A program made the translations under genes and the position numbers. From Acidobacteriota bacterium (GTDB lineage: Bacteria > Acidobacteriota > Terriglobia > Acidiferrales > UBA7541): a stretch of 64,000 nt of DNA. The stretch spans positions 38,073 through 102,072 of the forward strand of contig QHYE01000038.1 of the NCBI GenBank assembly GCA_003224055.1. The letters are read 5' to 3'. A model generated the notes under the pieces. That model searched no databases. It worked only from the letters and a program-made list of their open reading frames with translations, and had not been told where the DNA came from. How positions within the stretch are numbered: position 1 is the stretch's first letter; each line of letters opens with the position of its first letter. Shown here piece by piece: positions 21,245 to 30,828 of the stretch.

Positions 21245-22768
21245 CTACGACTTCCGCAAAAAATCCAACAATTGTGGCTCGGTCAGTTTTTGCTGCGTGC
21301 CGTCTGCAAGCGTTTTCAACGTCCACTCGCCGCTGGTCACTTCATTATCGCCGAGAATGAGCGCATATTTCGCGCCGAGTTTGTCGGCCTGGCCGAGGGC
21401 TTTGCCAAATTTTTGCTCGACGGGCGGCAGTTCGACGCTGAATCCGGCGCTGCGCAAAGCTTTCGCGGCGCGGACGGCCGTGCCACGGGCATTTTCGCCC
21501 ATCCAGGCGATGTAAACGTCGCGGCCTTGTGCGACCGGGGCTTTGCCGCTCTCCTGCAGGGACAAAATCAAGCGGTCTTCACCGATGGCGAACCCGATGC
21601 CTTTCGTCGGCGGACCGCCGAGGAGTTCCACAAGGCCATCGTAGCGCCCGCCGCCGCAAACGGCGTCCTGCGAACCCAGTCCCTGCGCGGTGATTTCGAA
21701 CGTGGTGCGCATGTAGTAGTCGAGCCCGCGCACGAGCCGCCAGTTTTCGCGATACTTCACGCCGCGCAGATCGAGCTCGCGTTTCACAGCCGCGTAATGA
21801 TCCGCGCACTGCTTGCAAAGATGATCGCCGATGCGTGGCAGCTTCTCTATGATCGCCTGCTCTTCCTTGACTTTCGAATCGAGCACTCGCAACGGATTCG
21901 TATCAATGCGCCGCTGGCTGTCAGGCCCGAGCTTGTCTTTCACCTTCAGCAACTCCGCGCGAAGCAGCTCGACGTATTTCGGCCGGCATTCGCGGCAGCC
22001 AATCGAATTCACGCTGAGCTGAACACCCTTCAGCTCCAGCTTTTCGAAAAAAGTCATCACCATTTCGATGACCTCGGCGTCGATCGCGGGAGCATCGGTG
22101 CCCCCGAGCACTTCTGCACCAATCTGATAAAACTGCCGGTAACGACCCTTTTGGGGCCGCTCGCGCCGGAACATTGGCCCCATGTAATACAGTTTCACCG
22201 GCTGCGGAAGCTGTTGCATGTTGTGCTCGATGTAGGCGCGGCAGGCTGACGCGGTGGCTTCGGGACGGAGGGAAATGTCGTTTCCTAAACGCAGAGCCTC
22301 GAAGAGCATAATAAGCGTGTAGATATCACGGGAAGCATCTTCACTCTTCGAAGTTCCTGCGAGGAGATCGTTGACCTTTTTCGATTGGTTTTCTACTAAC
22401 TCAAGACCCATTTGGTCTTGTGATTCCTGTGAGATCTCTCCAGATTTGTACAGTTGTCTTACCTTCTGAAGAAAAACGCCAAGATTACCAATAGAAGTGT
22501 GCAGCTCTAGTTTTTCGGATCGGTCAACAAAGGTGTACATCTCTTTCGAGACGATGTCGGTTTCGCCGCCGACAGCGCGAGCGAAGAGTTCGGTAGGTTC
22601 GAAGATGGGCGGGCGAATTTCGCCGTATCCGAATGTGCCAAAAATCTCGCGCGCAGTCTGCTCAACGCGATTCCAGAGCGCAGTTTCAGGCGGCAGCAAG
22701 TCCCGCGTGCCGCGAATCGCTTGAAACTTGCCCGGCTTCTCTTCTTTTTTGGCTGCGCCTTCGCTCAC
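21245..22768 (-). CDS. hisS: Histidine-tRNA ligase with an internal insertion
   Basis: 507 residues; most bacterial HisRS are 410-440. The class II core is clear: FQAIRGTRDLLPPE at the start, motif 2 GPMFRRERPQKGRYRQFYQ, the HisA motif GLDYYMRTTFEI, motif 3 region GIGFAIGEDRL, and a C-terminal anticodon domain. Between MYTFVDR and ISLRPEATA, where the family has only a short loop, about 80 residues are inserted (84-165; 22276-22519). That segment is about 42% G+C against about 58% around it. GTG at 22768 overlaps the stop of the upstream carbonic-anhydrase-like gene by four bases. Confidence 0.93.
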   Translation of the reverse strand: MSEGAAKKEEKPGKFQAIRGTRDLLPPETALWNRVEQTAREIFGTFGYGEIRPPIFEPTELFARAVGGETDIVSKEMYTFVDRSEKLELHTSIGNLGVFLQKVRQLYKSGEISQESQDQMGLELVENQSKKVNDLLAGTSKSEDASRDIYTLIMLFEALRLGNDISLRPEATASACRAYIEHNMQQLPQPVKLYYMGPMFRRERPQKGRYRQFYQIGAEVLGGTDAPAIDAEVIEMVMTFFEKLELKGVQLSVNSIGCRECRPKYVELLRAELLKVKDKLGPDSQRRIDTNPLRVLDSKVKEEQAIIEKLPRIGDHLCKQCADHYAAVKRELDLRGVKYRENWRLVRGLDYYMRTTFEITAQGLGSQDAVCGGGRYDGLVELLGGPPTKGIGFAIGEDRLILSLQESGKAPVAQGRDVYIAWMGENARGTAVRAAKALRSAGFSVELPPVEQKFGKALGQADKLGAKYALILGDNEVTSGEWTLKTLADGTQQKLTEPQLLDFLRKS

Positions 22769-23298
22769 TCTGCGGGTTCCTCGCGATAGATATTTTTGTA
22801 CTCGACGTAGCGCTGCGCATAAGCGTCGATCGAAGCCTGATCGATTCCCGTCAGCATGCGCTTCACTTTTCCCGGCGAGCCCATGACCAGGCTGCCCGCG
22901 GGAATCACGGTGCGCTCCGTAATGAGCGCTCCCGCCGCTACGATACTGCCCGCGCCAATCGTCGCACCGTTCAGAATGATCGCGCCCATGCCGATCAAGC
23001 AGCGCGACTCGATGACACATCCATGCAGCGTCACCGAATGGCCGACGGTCACGTTATCGCCTAGAACGAGCGGACACTCATCGCGCATGACGTGCAATAC
23101 GCAGCCGTCCTGAATGTTGGTGCGCGCGCCGATGCGAATATAGTGCACGTCGCCGCGAATCACCGAGCACGGCCAAACGCTGGAATCCTCGCCAATCACG
23201 ACGTCGCCAATGATGACCGCGGCGGGATCGATGTACGCCGAAGCCGCGATCTGCGGGTGCTTTCCACGATACGGCCGGATGTCGGGTTGGCCTCGCAA
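22765..23298 (-). CDS. Gamma-carbonic anhydrase family hexapeptide-repeat protein
   Basis: 177 residues of left-handed beta helix built from hexapeptide repeats (IGDVVIGEDSSVWPCSVIRGDV, trimer-forming). The putative zinc ligands are His residues in GCVLHV and GHSVTLHG, as in the YrdA/PaaY/CaiE group and Cam. The exact activity (carbonic anhydrase, or a thioesterase-like role) is not predictable; many such proteins are of unknown substrate. It ends YREEPAE and overlaps the hisS start by four bases, so both are coupled. Confidence 0.85.
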   Translation of the reverse strand: MRGQPDIRPYRGKHPQIAASAYIDPAAVIIGDVVIGEDSSVWPCSVIRGDVHYIRIGARTNIQDGCVLHVMRDECPLVLGDNVTVGHSVTLHGCVIESRCLIGMGAIILNGATIGAGSIVAAGALITERTVIPAGSLVMGSPGKVKRMLTGIDQASIDAYAQRYVEYKNIYREEPAE

Positions 23299-23367
23299 TC
23301 GTATCCTTGTTCTTCCTCTTCGGACCAGCCCTGCACAAACACGCGGCCAGCGCTATCTCATTGCGGA

Positions 23368-23409
23368 GGCAGGATATACCTGCCCCGGCCCGCCGGGTCG
23401 TGCCCCTAC
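23368..23409. repeat. Double hairpin ending in GCCCCTAC
   Basis: GGCAGG/CCTGCC (23368-23384) directly followed by CCCGGC/GCCGGG (23384-23397) and then GCCCCTAC (23402-23409). It is the mirror orientation of the copy at 52282-52315, sharing the CCCGGC stem and the GTAGGGGC tag. Confidence 0.55.
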
Positions 23410-23534
23410 GGATGAGTTGGCATGCATGAATCACGTCAAGATAACATCCGGCTCGCCCTACTGACAAGGAAGTGCAGTCGCCCGGCTCAAGTGCGGCGCT
23501 GGACGGCGCACTCCATCTGCGCCATCATCGCTCA

Positions 23535-23714
23535 ATGCAAACAAAATGCGCACAATGCGGCGCCGCAATGATGTGCCAGCCGGAAGGAGGCTGCTGGTGC
23601 GCGGAACTGCCGCCTGTCCCGGTCCCCACCGATGCAAAAGGATGCCTCTGTCCGAACTGCCTGCGTGCCAAGATCGCAGAATTACAGAAGCTCGACGAAA
23701 GAAAGGAAGCGTGA
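23535..23714 (+). CDS. Small cysteine-rich CWC-type protein
   Basis: 59 residues, matching the cysteine-rich CWC family (pattern CAQCG, CWCAELPP, CLCPNCL, all visible). It has eight Cys residues and probably binds zinc. The role is unknown. ATG at 23535 gives the canonical start; 21 residues upstream in frame look random. It ends four bases before the stop of the Mrp gene on the other strand, so its transcript runs into the opposite-strand gene. Confidence 0.75.
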   Translation: MQTKCAQCGAAMMCQPEGGCWCAELPPVPVPTDAKGCLCPNCLRAKIAELQKLDERKEA

Positions 23715-23718
23715 GGCT

Positions 23719-24558
23719 TCAGTCGATTTGAACCGTGGGACCAGTGGTTGCGCCCACTTCAGCGAGGCGATTCACAACAGCACGCGCCACGGAGTACAAA
23801 CTTTTCGCGCCAGCGCCCTCTTCGCCAAGCGCGGCAACCGGCTTGCCGGTATCGCCGCCGATTCGAATGCGCGGATCAATTTCAATTTCGCCCAGCACGG
23901 GCACACCGTAAGCCAGCGCGGTTTTCGCGCCTTCGCCGTGGCCAAAAATATCAATCGCCTTGCCGCAGTGCGGGCACGCGAACGAGCTCATGTTCTCGAC
24001 CACGCCGAGCACTTCTACATTCACCTGGCGGAACATTTCGATCGCTTTGCGCACGTCGGCGAGCGCGACGGTCGATGGCGTGGTAACAACAACCGCGCCC
24101 GTGACCGCGACCGTCTGGATCAGCGTCAATTGCACGTCCCCGGTGCCGGGCGGAAGATCGATGATCAGGTAATCCAGTTCGCCCCACTCCACGCTGCGCA
24201 GAAACTGCGTAATCACGCTGTGCAGCATCGGCCCGCGCCAGATCATGGGCTTGTCGCCGGGATTCAGCAGGCCCATCGAAATCATTTTCAGCCCTTGCGA
24301 TTGCACGGGGATGATGTGCTTATCGGCCGTGGCCTCCGGCTGTTGCGTCGCGCCCAGCATGATCGGCACATTTGGCCCATAAACGTCGGCGTCGAGCAAA
24401 CCCACTTTGTGGCCAAGCTTCACTAACGCCAGCGCAAGATTCACGGCGACGGTGGTTTTGCCGACGCCGCCTTTTCCGCTGGCGACGGCCACGAGATTTT
24501 TCACGCCGGGAATCGGCTGGCGTTCGGGTTGTTGCTGGGGCGCAGGACCTGGCGGCAT
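23719..24558 (-). CDS. apbC: Mrp/NBP35-type P-loop ATPase, Fe-S cluster carrier
   Basis: 279 residues. Walker A is the deviant KGGVGKTT (VAVASGKGGVGKTTVAV), then the ParA/MinD-like fold with DADVYGPNVP and the GTGD switch. The cluster-binding CxxC is in FACPHCGKA. It lacks the N-terminal MIP18/DUF59 domain of longer Mrp proteins and instead has a Pro/Gln-rich leader (residues 1-20). ATG at 24558 is preferred because AGAGGA lies five bases ahead, while starts at 24606 and 24585 sit in or before a palindrome. It likely loads Fe-S clusters on target apoproteins. Confidence 0.88.
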   Translation of the reverse strand: MPPGPAPQQQPERQPIPGVKNLVAVASGKGGVGKTTVAVNLALALVKLGHKVGLLDADVYGPNVPIMLGATQQPEATADKHIIPVQSQGLKMISMGLLNPGDKPMIWRGPMLHSVITQFLRSVEWGELDYLIIDLPPGTGDVQLTLIQTVAVTGAVVVTTPSTVALADVRKAIEMFRQVNVEVLGVVENMSSFACPHCGKAIDIFGHGEGAKTALAYGVPVLGEIEIDPRIRIGGDTGKPVAALGEEGAGAKSLYSVARAVVNRLAEVGATTGPTVQID

Positions 24559-24575
24559 TGGCTTCCTCTGTAGTG

Positions 24576-24669
24576 GGACAGGCATTCTTGCCTGTCCACT
24601 CCTCAATCAATAACGGTCACTTTTCATTCGCAGCTTCGGCAAACGAGGGACAGACAGGAATGTCTGTCC
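24576..24669. repeat. Pair of facing palindromes between apbC and secA
   Basis: GGACAGGC-ATTCTT-GCCTGTCC (24576-24597) and GGACAGAC-AGGAAT-GTCTGTCC (24648-24669), 50 bases apart. They are arranged like the aspS-hisS pair. The second ends three bases before the secA stop codon on the minus strand and may act in transcript ending; the first lies in the leader of apbC. Confidence 0.7.
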
Positions 24670-24672
24670 TAC

Positions 24673-27645
24673 TCAAGCGCCGTGGCATTTCTTGTACTTC
24701 TTCCCCGAGCCGCACGGGCAAGGATCATTGCGTCCAACTTTTGCGCCGACCTTCACGGGTTTCGGCGCTTCCGCCTGTGCCGGGCCGGTTTGATACTGCA
24801 AATCTTTTTGCTGGCGCTGCTGGCGGCGTTCGATTTCCCGTGCGACGGCGGGCAAATGCTGCGGCTCGCTGGCCCGCGCGGCCGCGCTGGCGGCAACGGC
24901 ATCAGCGCGCGGACGAGGCGGCTGTTGCGGAGACGGAGCTTGTGGCGCGCTTCCCGACGGCGGTTGCTCACCCTGCTGAACTTGGATGTGGTAGAGATAA
25001 CGCACAGTTTCGTTGTCAATGCGCGTCATCATGTCTTCGAAAAGGATGAACGCTTCCTTCTTAAATTCAACGAGCGGATCTTTCTGCCCGTAGCCGCGCA
25101 GGCCAATGCCCTCTTTCAAGTGGTCGAGCGACAGCAGGTGGTCTTTCCACTGCGAGTCGACCACGTCGAGGATGATGCGGCGTTCGAGCCAGCGCATCAG
25201 GTCCGCGCCAAACTGCGTCTCTTTTTCTTCGTAGCGTTTTTGGACCGCTTCCGCCGCGGCGTCGGCAAGCTGCTCGTGGTTTAGCGCAGCGGGATCAACG
25301 CCTGCCGCTTTCATGTCCACGCCGAACTGCGCGTTGGCCTCCGCAAAAAATTGCGTGACGTTCCATTGGTCGGGGTGCTGGTCGCTCGGGCAATACGTAT
25401 TCACCAGTTCGCGCACCACGTCTTCCGCAATTCCCAGGATGTAATCGCGCTGATCTTTTCCTTCCAGCGCGGAGCGTCGAATCGAATAGATCGTTTCGCG
25501 CTGCTTGTTCATCACATCGTCGTATTCGAGGAGGTGTTTGCGCGCGTCGAAGTTCTGCGCTTCGACGGATTTTTGCGCGTTCTCGATGCGGCGCGAGATG
25601 AGACCCGATTCGATGGGCACGCCTTCCGTCATGCCCAGGCGGAACATCAACGCCTTCACGCGCTCGCCACCGAAAATGCGCATCAAGTCGTCTTCGAGCG
25701 AAAGGAAAAAACGCGAAGAGCCAGGATCCCCTTGGCGTCCCGCGCGGCCGCGCAACTGGTTGTCAATGCGGCGCGCCTCGTGGCGTTCCGTGCCGAGGAT
25801 GTGCAATCCGCCGAGCGCCACGACTTCGTCGTGCTCCGCTTTGCACTGTTCTGCGAACTGGTCGTAGACCGGCTTCCACTGATCCGCGGGCACCTGAAAG
25901 ATTTTGCCCTCATGCTGGAAAAGAACCATTTGCACCGTGGGTTGCGCAGCCTCGCCGGGAGCGGGCTCCGCAGGAATCACCGCAGGCGCCGCGGCGTACG
26001 GCATGGCCAGCTTATTTTTCAGAAAATGATCGCGCGTCATCTGTTCGGGATTGCCGCCGAGAAGAATGTCCGTGCCGCGGCCGGCCATGTTGGTCGCCAC
26101 GGTGACCGCGCCTTTGCGTCCCGCCTGCGCCACGACGCGCGATTCGCGCTCGTGCTGCTTGGCGTTCAACACCTGATGCGGGATGCCGGACTTCTTGAGC
26201 AATTCCGCGATGGTTTCCGACTTCTCGATGGAAATCGTGCCAACCAGCACCGGCTGCCCGCGCTCGTAATAGTGGCGGATGCCATTCGCGAACGAATTGT
26301 CTTCCTGCATGACGCCGTTCACGACCGCTTCAAACTTTTCTTTTTCCGTGCGGTACACGACGTCGGGAGCCTCGATGCGGATCAGCGTGCGGTTCGTCGG
26401 AATGATCGTCACTTCCAGGTTGTAGATCTTGCTAAATTCCGCCGCTTCCGTGGAGGCCGTGCCGGTCATGCCGGCAAGCTTTTTGTACATGCGGAAATAA
26501 TTCTGGAAGGTGATGGTCGCGAGCGTCTGGTTTTCGCGCTCGATCTTGACACCTTCCTTGGCTTCCACGGCCTGGTGCAGGCCGTCCGACCAGCGGCGGC
26601 CGGGCATCTGCCGTCCCGTGAACTCATCCACGATGATGACTTCGCCGTCTTTCACCACGTAATCGACGTCGTTCTTGTAGAGCGTGTGCGCACGCAGCGC
26701 CTGGTAGACGTGATGGATCGTTTCCATGTGCGCGGGGTCATACAAATTGCCGAGACTCAGGAGGCGCTCGCACTTGCTGACGCCTTCTTCGGTCAGCGTC
26801 GCGGTGCGGTGCTTTTCATCCAGCGTGTAATCAATGTCCTGAATCAGCTTCGGAATAATCTTGTCGATCTTCGCGTACTTGTCCGTCGATTCCTCGGACG
26901 GCCCGGAAATAATCAGCGGCGTCCGCGCTTCGTCAATCAGGATGGAATCGACTTCGTCCACGATTGCGAAGTGATGCCCGCGCTGGACGCAGTGCGCCAG
27001 GTCGTACTTCATGTTGTCGCGCAGATAATCAAAACCAAATTCGTTGTTGGTCCCGTACGTAATGTCCGCGCCGTAAGCGGCGCGCCTCTGGTCGTCATCG
27101 AGATCGTGGACGATGACGCCAACGCTGAGTCCCAGCGCTTTGTAGAGTGGACTCATCCATTCCGCGTCGCGGCGAGCCAGGTAATCGTTGACGGTGACGA
27201 TGTGCACGCCGCGCCCCGCCAGCGCATTTAGCACCGCCGGCAGCGTGGCCACCAGCGTCTTGCCTTCGCCCGTCTTCATCTCGGCGATTTTGCCTTCATG
27301 CAGGACCATGCCGCCGATCAACTGCACATCAAAATGCCGCATGTTCAGGAAGCGGCGGCCTGCTTCGCGGACGAGAGCGAACGCCGGCACAATTACAGGC
27401 TCCAGAGCCTGCTGCATCAGTCCGCGAAAAGTGGATTCACCAGCATCAGCGTCCTTCAACTGTTCCTGCACCTGCGCGCGCAGTTCCGTGAAGCGCGTCT
27501 TGAGACCTTCGTCGCTCAGCGTGCGCACTCCAGCTTCTTGCGCGTTGATCTCCGCGATCACCGGCTGCAATTTTTTGATGTCGCGCTCGTGCTTGGTGCC
27601 GATAAATCGAGCGACGACGCGGTCGAGTATCTGTGCTGCTTCCAT
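24673..27645 (-). CDS. secA: Preprotein translocase ATPase SecA
   Basis: 990 residues, the motor of the Sec export pathway at the inner membrane. It shows Walker [12 protein letters not shown], the [11 protein letters not shown]alker B, the preprotein-crosslinking and helical scaffold regions and motif VI ([13 protein letters not shown]). The extreme C-terminus is the zinc-binding SEC-C tail [15 protein letters not shown], which contacts SecB. A Pro/Ala/Gln-rich linker precedes the tail. An insertion in the nucleotide-binding domain 2 region (about 545-600, with [16 protein letters not shown]) is longer than in E. coli. It is transcribed alone, downstream of nothing on its strand. Confidence 0.97.
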   Translation of the reverse strand: MEAAQILDRVVARFIGTKHERDIKKLQPVIAEINAQEAGVRTLSDEGLKTRFTELRAQVQEQLKDADAGESTFRGLMQQALEPVIVPAFALVREAGRRFLNMRHFDVQLIGGMVLHEGKIAEMKTGEGKTLVATLPAVLNALAGRGVHIVTVNDYLARRDAEWMSPLYKALGLSVGVIVHDLDDDQRRAAYGADITYGTNNEFGFDYLRDNMKYDLAHCVQRGHHFAIVDEVDSILIDEARTPLIISGPSEESTDKYAKIDKIIPKLIQDIDYTLDEKHRTATLTEEGVSKCERLLSLGNLYDPAHMETIHHVYQALRAHTLYKNDVDYVVKDGEVIIVDEFTGRQMPGRRWSDGLHQAVEAKEGVKIERENQTLATITFQNYFRMYKKLAGMTGTASTEAAEFSKIYNLEVTIIPTNRTLIRIEAPDVVYRTEKEKFEAVVNGVMQEDNSFANGIRHYYERGQPVLVGTISIEKSETIAELLKKSGIPHQVLNAKQHERESRVVAQAGRKGAVTVATNMAGRGTDILLGGNPEQMTRDHFLKNKLAMPYAAAPAVIPAEPAPGEAAQPTVQMVLFQHEGKIFQVPADQWKPVYDQFAEQCKAEHDEVVALGGLHILGTERHEARRIDNQLRGRAGRQGDPGSSRFFLSLEDDLMRIFGGERVKALMFRLGMTEGVPIESGLISRRIENAQKSVEAQNFDARKHLLEYDDVMNKQRETIYSIRRSALEGKDQRDYILGIAEDVVRELVNTYCPSDQHPDQWNVTQFFAEANAQFGVDMKAAGVDPAALNHEQLADAAAEAVQKRYEEKETQFGADLMRWLERRIILDVVDSQWKDHLLSLDHLKEGIGLRGYGQKDPLVEFKKEAFILFEDMMTRIDNETVRYLYHIQVQQGEQPPSGSAPQAPSPQQPPRPRADAVAASAAARASEPQHLPAVAREIERRQQRQQKDLQYQTGPAQAEAPKPVKVGAKVGRNDPCPCGSGKKYKKCHGA

Positions 27646-27879
27646 GGATGGGTTTGCCGTCCCCTGAGAACTACGTCCGCGAGGGCCGCTTTCTTACCTC
27701 ACTTGCAAACAATCTATTGTAACTGGTGGGATGCGGAAGAGCCAAGAAACAGCGGCGAGGGATCGAAGGCCAAAAGTCGAGCCATGAGAAAATCAAAATC
27801 CGCACCCTGAAACCGCACGGTGCGGCACCCGGCAAACCCGCAAGCGTGCTCCACCTGCCACCTGGGGTAGACTTGGCCC

Positions 27880-28248
27880 ATGGTCCGTCAAATTGCGCCT
27901 GTGTTCTTCACCATGGACATTCCCGCAACGCTCGCCTATTACACAGGCAAGCTTGGCTTCGAATGTTTGGGGACGTGGCAGGAGCCGCCGGTCTACGCCA
28001 TCGTGGCGCGCGATCAGCAGGTGATTCATTTCCGTTGCGCCGAGCCGCCCACAGCCAATCCGGACAAGTACGCGGACGAATTGCTCGACGCATACCTCGC
28101 CGTTGAAGATGCCGATACACTTTATGCCGAGTACGCCGCCCAAGGCGTAGAATTCACTCGAGGACTTGGCAACATGCCATGGCACAAGCGGGAGTTCGTG
28201 GTGAAGGATTGCGATGGCCGCCTGCTGGCTTTCGGCGCAAACCTGTAA
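27880..28248 (+). CDS. VOC superfamily protein (glyoxalase/bleomycin-resistance fold)
   Basis: 122 residues with two beta-alpha-beta-beta-beta modules typical of VOC metalloenzymes (APVFFTMDIPATLAYY, YTGKLGFECL, then AYLAVEDADTLYAEY and FVVKDCDGRLLAFG). Potential metal ligands are a His in QVIHF and an acidic residue near the end. Members include glyoxalase I, dioxygenases and antibiotic-binding proteins, and nothing here picks one. No clear ribosome binding site; the ATG gives the family N-terminus. Confidence 0.75.
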   Translation: MVRQIAPVFFTMDIPATLAYYTGKLGFECLGTWQEPPVYAIVARDQQVIHFRCAEPPTANPDKYADELLDAYLAVEDADTLYAEYAAQGVEFTRGLGNMPWHKREFVVKDCDGRLLAFGANL

Positions 28249-28339
28249 TCTTCTTTCAAGGTTTTGTAGGGGCCAGGCTGATCCATGAGCCACTCGCCTG
28301 ATACTCAGACGGAACCTGAGTTAAGGAGTAAACCAAACT

Positions 28340-28365
28340 CCCCAGGTACAAAGCGGTACCTGGGG
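28340..28365. terminator. Strong hairpin between convergent genes
   Basis: CCCCAGGTAC, six-base loop, GTACCTGGGG: a perfect ten-base stem between the ends of the VOC gene and the DUF4238 gene. There is no T-run, so it is either a bidirectional processing or attenuation hairpin or another dispersed palindrome. GTAGGGGC lies at 28266-28273, 75 bases before it. Confidence 0.45.
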
Positions 28366-28423
28366 CACCCGGCTCGATGAATCTGAGTCTTGTTTTCAGG
28401 AAGTAGAGTAAGTCCACCTCAAC

Positions 28424-29401
28424 CTAACGTAGCGCATACATGGCAATCGGAAGTCCGAGAGTGCCGCTCTGGACCAGCTTTTCTCTGGAGAAGAGTTTCC
28501 AATCGGTCTGGCACTTGCCGTTCTCGTCGAGCCAATAGAAATCCGGCACGTGCGAATACACTTGCTCGTCCGCCGTGAGCATCATGAACGTGTTGTGCGC
28601 GGCGACGCGCTTGTAAGTCACGGGCAACGGCGTCACCGGACAATCCGCACCATAAAGCAGAACGTGACGACTCACGGGAAACAACACGATCGCCGCGGAT
28701 TTGAAACCCACCTCTTGCCCCTTCGCTCCGTCCATAACGACCGGATTGTCTGAGCCGATGAAACCACCGGGCATGCTGATGGATGCTCTCCAATGTCGTT
28801 CCGCGAGACACGAAGCGACGCCCTCCAATGCTTTGAATCCTCTGTATAAGAGCCACTCCGGCTCGGCCGACAGGGTATATTGATGGCCGCGCTCAAATTC
28901 CACCATCTTGTCGTACTCCGCGCCCGGCGCATCGGGCGGAATCCCAAGTTTCTTGAGCCAAGCTCCCCATGTTTCGGGAGTCGCGAGCGCTTCTTCCAAG
29001 AACCGGTGATTGATTCCGTCCGCTACTCGAAGCAACATGGGGCGGAAGGCCGGCACCCTCATTCATTGGACGGCCATGTACATGAAGAGAGATTCCCACT
29101 CATCTCGATACGGACCACGAGGCCGCTCGTTCATGGCTTTGAGGAGCGGAGCGAATGCGCCCTCGATGCGAGAAAACAATTTCTCGAATGCGACCGGATC
29201 CCTCGAATCCGCATCTGAAAGTCGATAGAAGTCGCGGCGGTGAGCTGTGTTCTCCGGATTACTGGGCCATTGCTTCTGTCTCTTCAGATCGGTCACCCAC
29301 AATCGTCCGTCTTTCTCTCCGGTGTCAGTAAATCCGGCAAGCCAACACTGGGGAGCGAAATGGTGCGCTCGAGGTTCAGCAGCTGCGGTCGCGGATCTCA
29401 C
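28424..29401 (-). pseudogene. DUF4238 family gene interrupted by an in-frame TGA
   Basis: Two open frames in the same phase, 29401-29063 and 29062-28424, separated only by TGA at 29065-29063, with ATG as the very next codon. The first starts RAHHFAPQCWLAGFTDTG, the N-terminal signature of DUF4238 proteins (HHYVPQFYLxxF), and the second supplies the conserved middle (GFIGSDNPVVMDG) and C-terminus. Together they make about 324 residues, the family length. The simplest reading is one base change (for example CGA to TGA). Translation could restart at the ATG, giving a split protein. The family function is unknown. Confidence 0.7.
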
Positions 29402-29727
29402 GATATCGCCTCACGCCTTGTCGGATAGGATAGCACGCGCCATATGAGCCACTAGGGCTGGTGGCACACCCTTGGCATTTGGAACCGGGGGACCAGACGG
29501 GAAGTTTCCCCTACTCCGAGAACCTCCAATCGTTATGAGCCAAACTAGTCTTGTCAAACAAACATCTGAAAGCGTTCCGTCTGTCCTCGGGCTCCCGGTA
29601 AGGGCCAGAAGGTGGCGAACTACTTTGCTGCCGGAACAGCCCCCCTGAAATGAAACGGGACCCACCAGCGTATATAGAAGCAGCGCTCGAGGTGTCGGCG
29701 CTAAATCTGCGCAGTCAGGAGAGTCAA
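29402..29727. other. Intergenic region before the DinB-like gene
   Basis: No gene supported. It has no hairpin of note apart from short GC-rich runs. The final stretch, AGGAGAG just before 29728, is the ribosome binding site of the next gene. Confidence 0.45.
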
Positions 29728-30321
29728 ATGAAATTCCAAGCTATGGCGTCAGCAGTGGTGTTGTTCCTGGTATCCACGGCGGCTTTCGCACAGGATTCCA
29801 AAGCTCTGCAGGGGGCCTCGAACAGCAAGGGAGAGCAGGCTTCACAAGGTCCGTTCAGCACGTACAATAAAATCTTCTACGCAAGGATGAAAACCATCCT
29901 CGTCAGTTCCGCTGAAAAAATGCCCGAAGAGAACTACAACTTCAAGCCCACTGACTCCGTCCGCAGCTACGGCCAGATTGTGGGGCATGTCGCGGACGCC
30001 CAATATAATTTTTGCTCGCTGGCACTCGGGGAGACGAATCCCGGCCTCAAAATCGAGGAGACCAAGACCACGAAAGCCGATCTCGTTGCCGCGCTCAAAG
30101 GTGCGCTCGCCTACTGTGACAAAGCTTATGACGGCATGACGGATGCGTCCGGCGCGCAAATGGTGAAGCTGTTCGGCATGGATATGCCCAAATTCGGTGT
30201 GCTGAACATTAACAACGCGCATGACATGGAACACTACGGCAATCTGGTCACCTACATGCGGCTCAAGAACATTGTTCCCCCGACGAGCGAACCGGCTCCG
30301 GCGGCACAGCAGAAAAAGTAA
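29728..30321 (+). CDS. Secreted DinB-like metal-binding protein
   Basis: 197 residues. A signal peptide (MKFQAMASAVVLFLVSTAAFAQ) is followed by a DinB/YfiT four-helix bundle. The three conserved His ligands are visible: His87 in IVGHVAD, and His165 and His169 in NNAHDMEHYGN. These bind a divalent metal in the family. The secreted form is common in acidobacteria but its substrate is not known; some members are thiol-transferases. ATG at 29728 has AGGAGAG six bases ahead. The gene stands alone. Confidence 0.78.
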   Translation: MKFQAMASAVVLFLVSTAAFAQDSKALQGASNSKGEQASQGPFSTYNKIFYARMKTILVSSAEKMPEENYNFKPTDSVRSYGQIVGHVADAQYNFCSLALGETNPGLKIEETKTTKADLVAALKGALAYCDKAYDGMTDASGAQMVKLFGMDMPKFGVLNINNAHDMEHYGNLVTYMRLKNIVPPTSEPAPAAQQKK

Positions 30322-30402
30322 GCGGCGGGCGGCGGGTGGCGCACCCTTTGGCATTTGGTATTCCAAAGGGTGCGGTCTTTGACTCCTAAGTTATATTCAC
30401 GA

Positions 30403-30828
30403 TTATGGTGTAGCGAGGGGTTTGTAAATAAGACCGATGACTATTCCGACGATAGTCCACTGGACGAAGTAAGCCGCAGCCTGCATCAGAGTGAGTCTCA
30501 GCCCGATGTTCAGGTTCACGTAGTTGTGCAGCACAAATGCGCAAACCACGAAAATGCCAATGAGAACGCCGAAGCGCGCACCTTCCGTAGTGCCCGATCC
30601 GCCCTGATGGTTCATTGCGAAAATTATGGCGACAACCAGGATCGATATGAAAGTTGCGACGAATGCAACTGGCATAACCTTCATCATTTCTTCCTTAGGT
30701 CGGAATACGGCCGGGTACTTGTGGCCTTCTTTGATAAGACCTGGCAGCAGCCAAAACACTAAGAAACCAAAGGCAAAAGACGCGACCGTGCCACCAAGCG
30801 CCGCCAGCGCGAGACGTGAATAGTTCAT
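30403..30828 (-). CDS. Small integral membrane protein, unknown family
   Basis: 141 residues with four predicted transmembrane helices (ALGGTVASFAFGFLVFWLL, VMPVAFVATFISILVVAIIF, FGVLIGIFVVCAFVL, AAAYFVQWTIVGIVIGLIY). Not recognised. AAAGGAG sits five bases ahead of the ATG at 30828, which fixes the start. A conserved-looking PKEEMMK loop lies between helices 1 and 2. It faces the DinB gene tail to tail with about 80 bases between. Confidence 0.7.
   Translation of the reverse strand: MNYSRLALAALGGTVASFAFGFLVFWLLPGLIKEGHKYPAVFRPKEEMMKVMPVAFVATFISILVVAIIFAMNHQGGSGTTEGARFGVLIGIFVVCAFVLHNYVNLNIGLRLTLMQAAAYFVQWTIVGIVIGLIYKPLATP

Noticed and set aside
22276..22519. Intein in hisS
   Set aside because: Too short (about 80 residues), lacks the splice junction Cys/Ser and HN motifs, no homing endonuclease.
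25351..27231. Long plus-strand open frame (626 codons) opposite secA
   Set aside because: High-GC shadow of secA; Arg/His-rich and unlike any protein.
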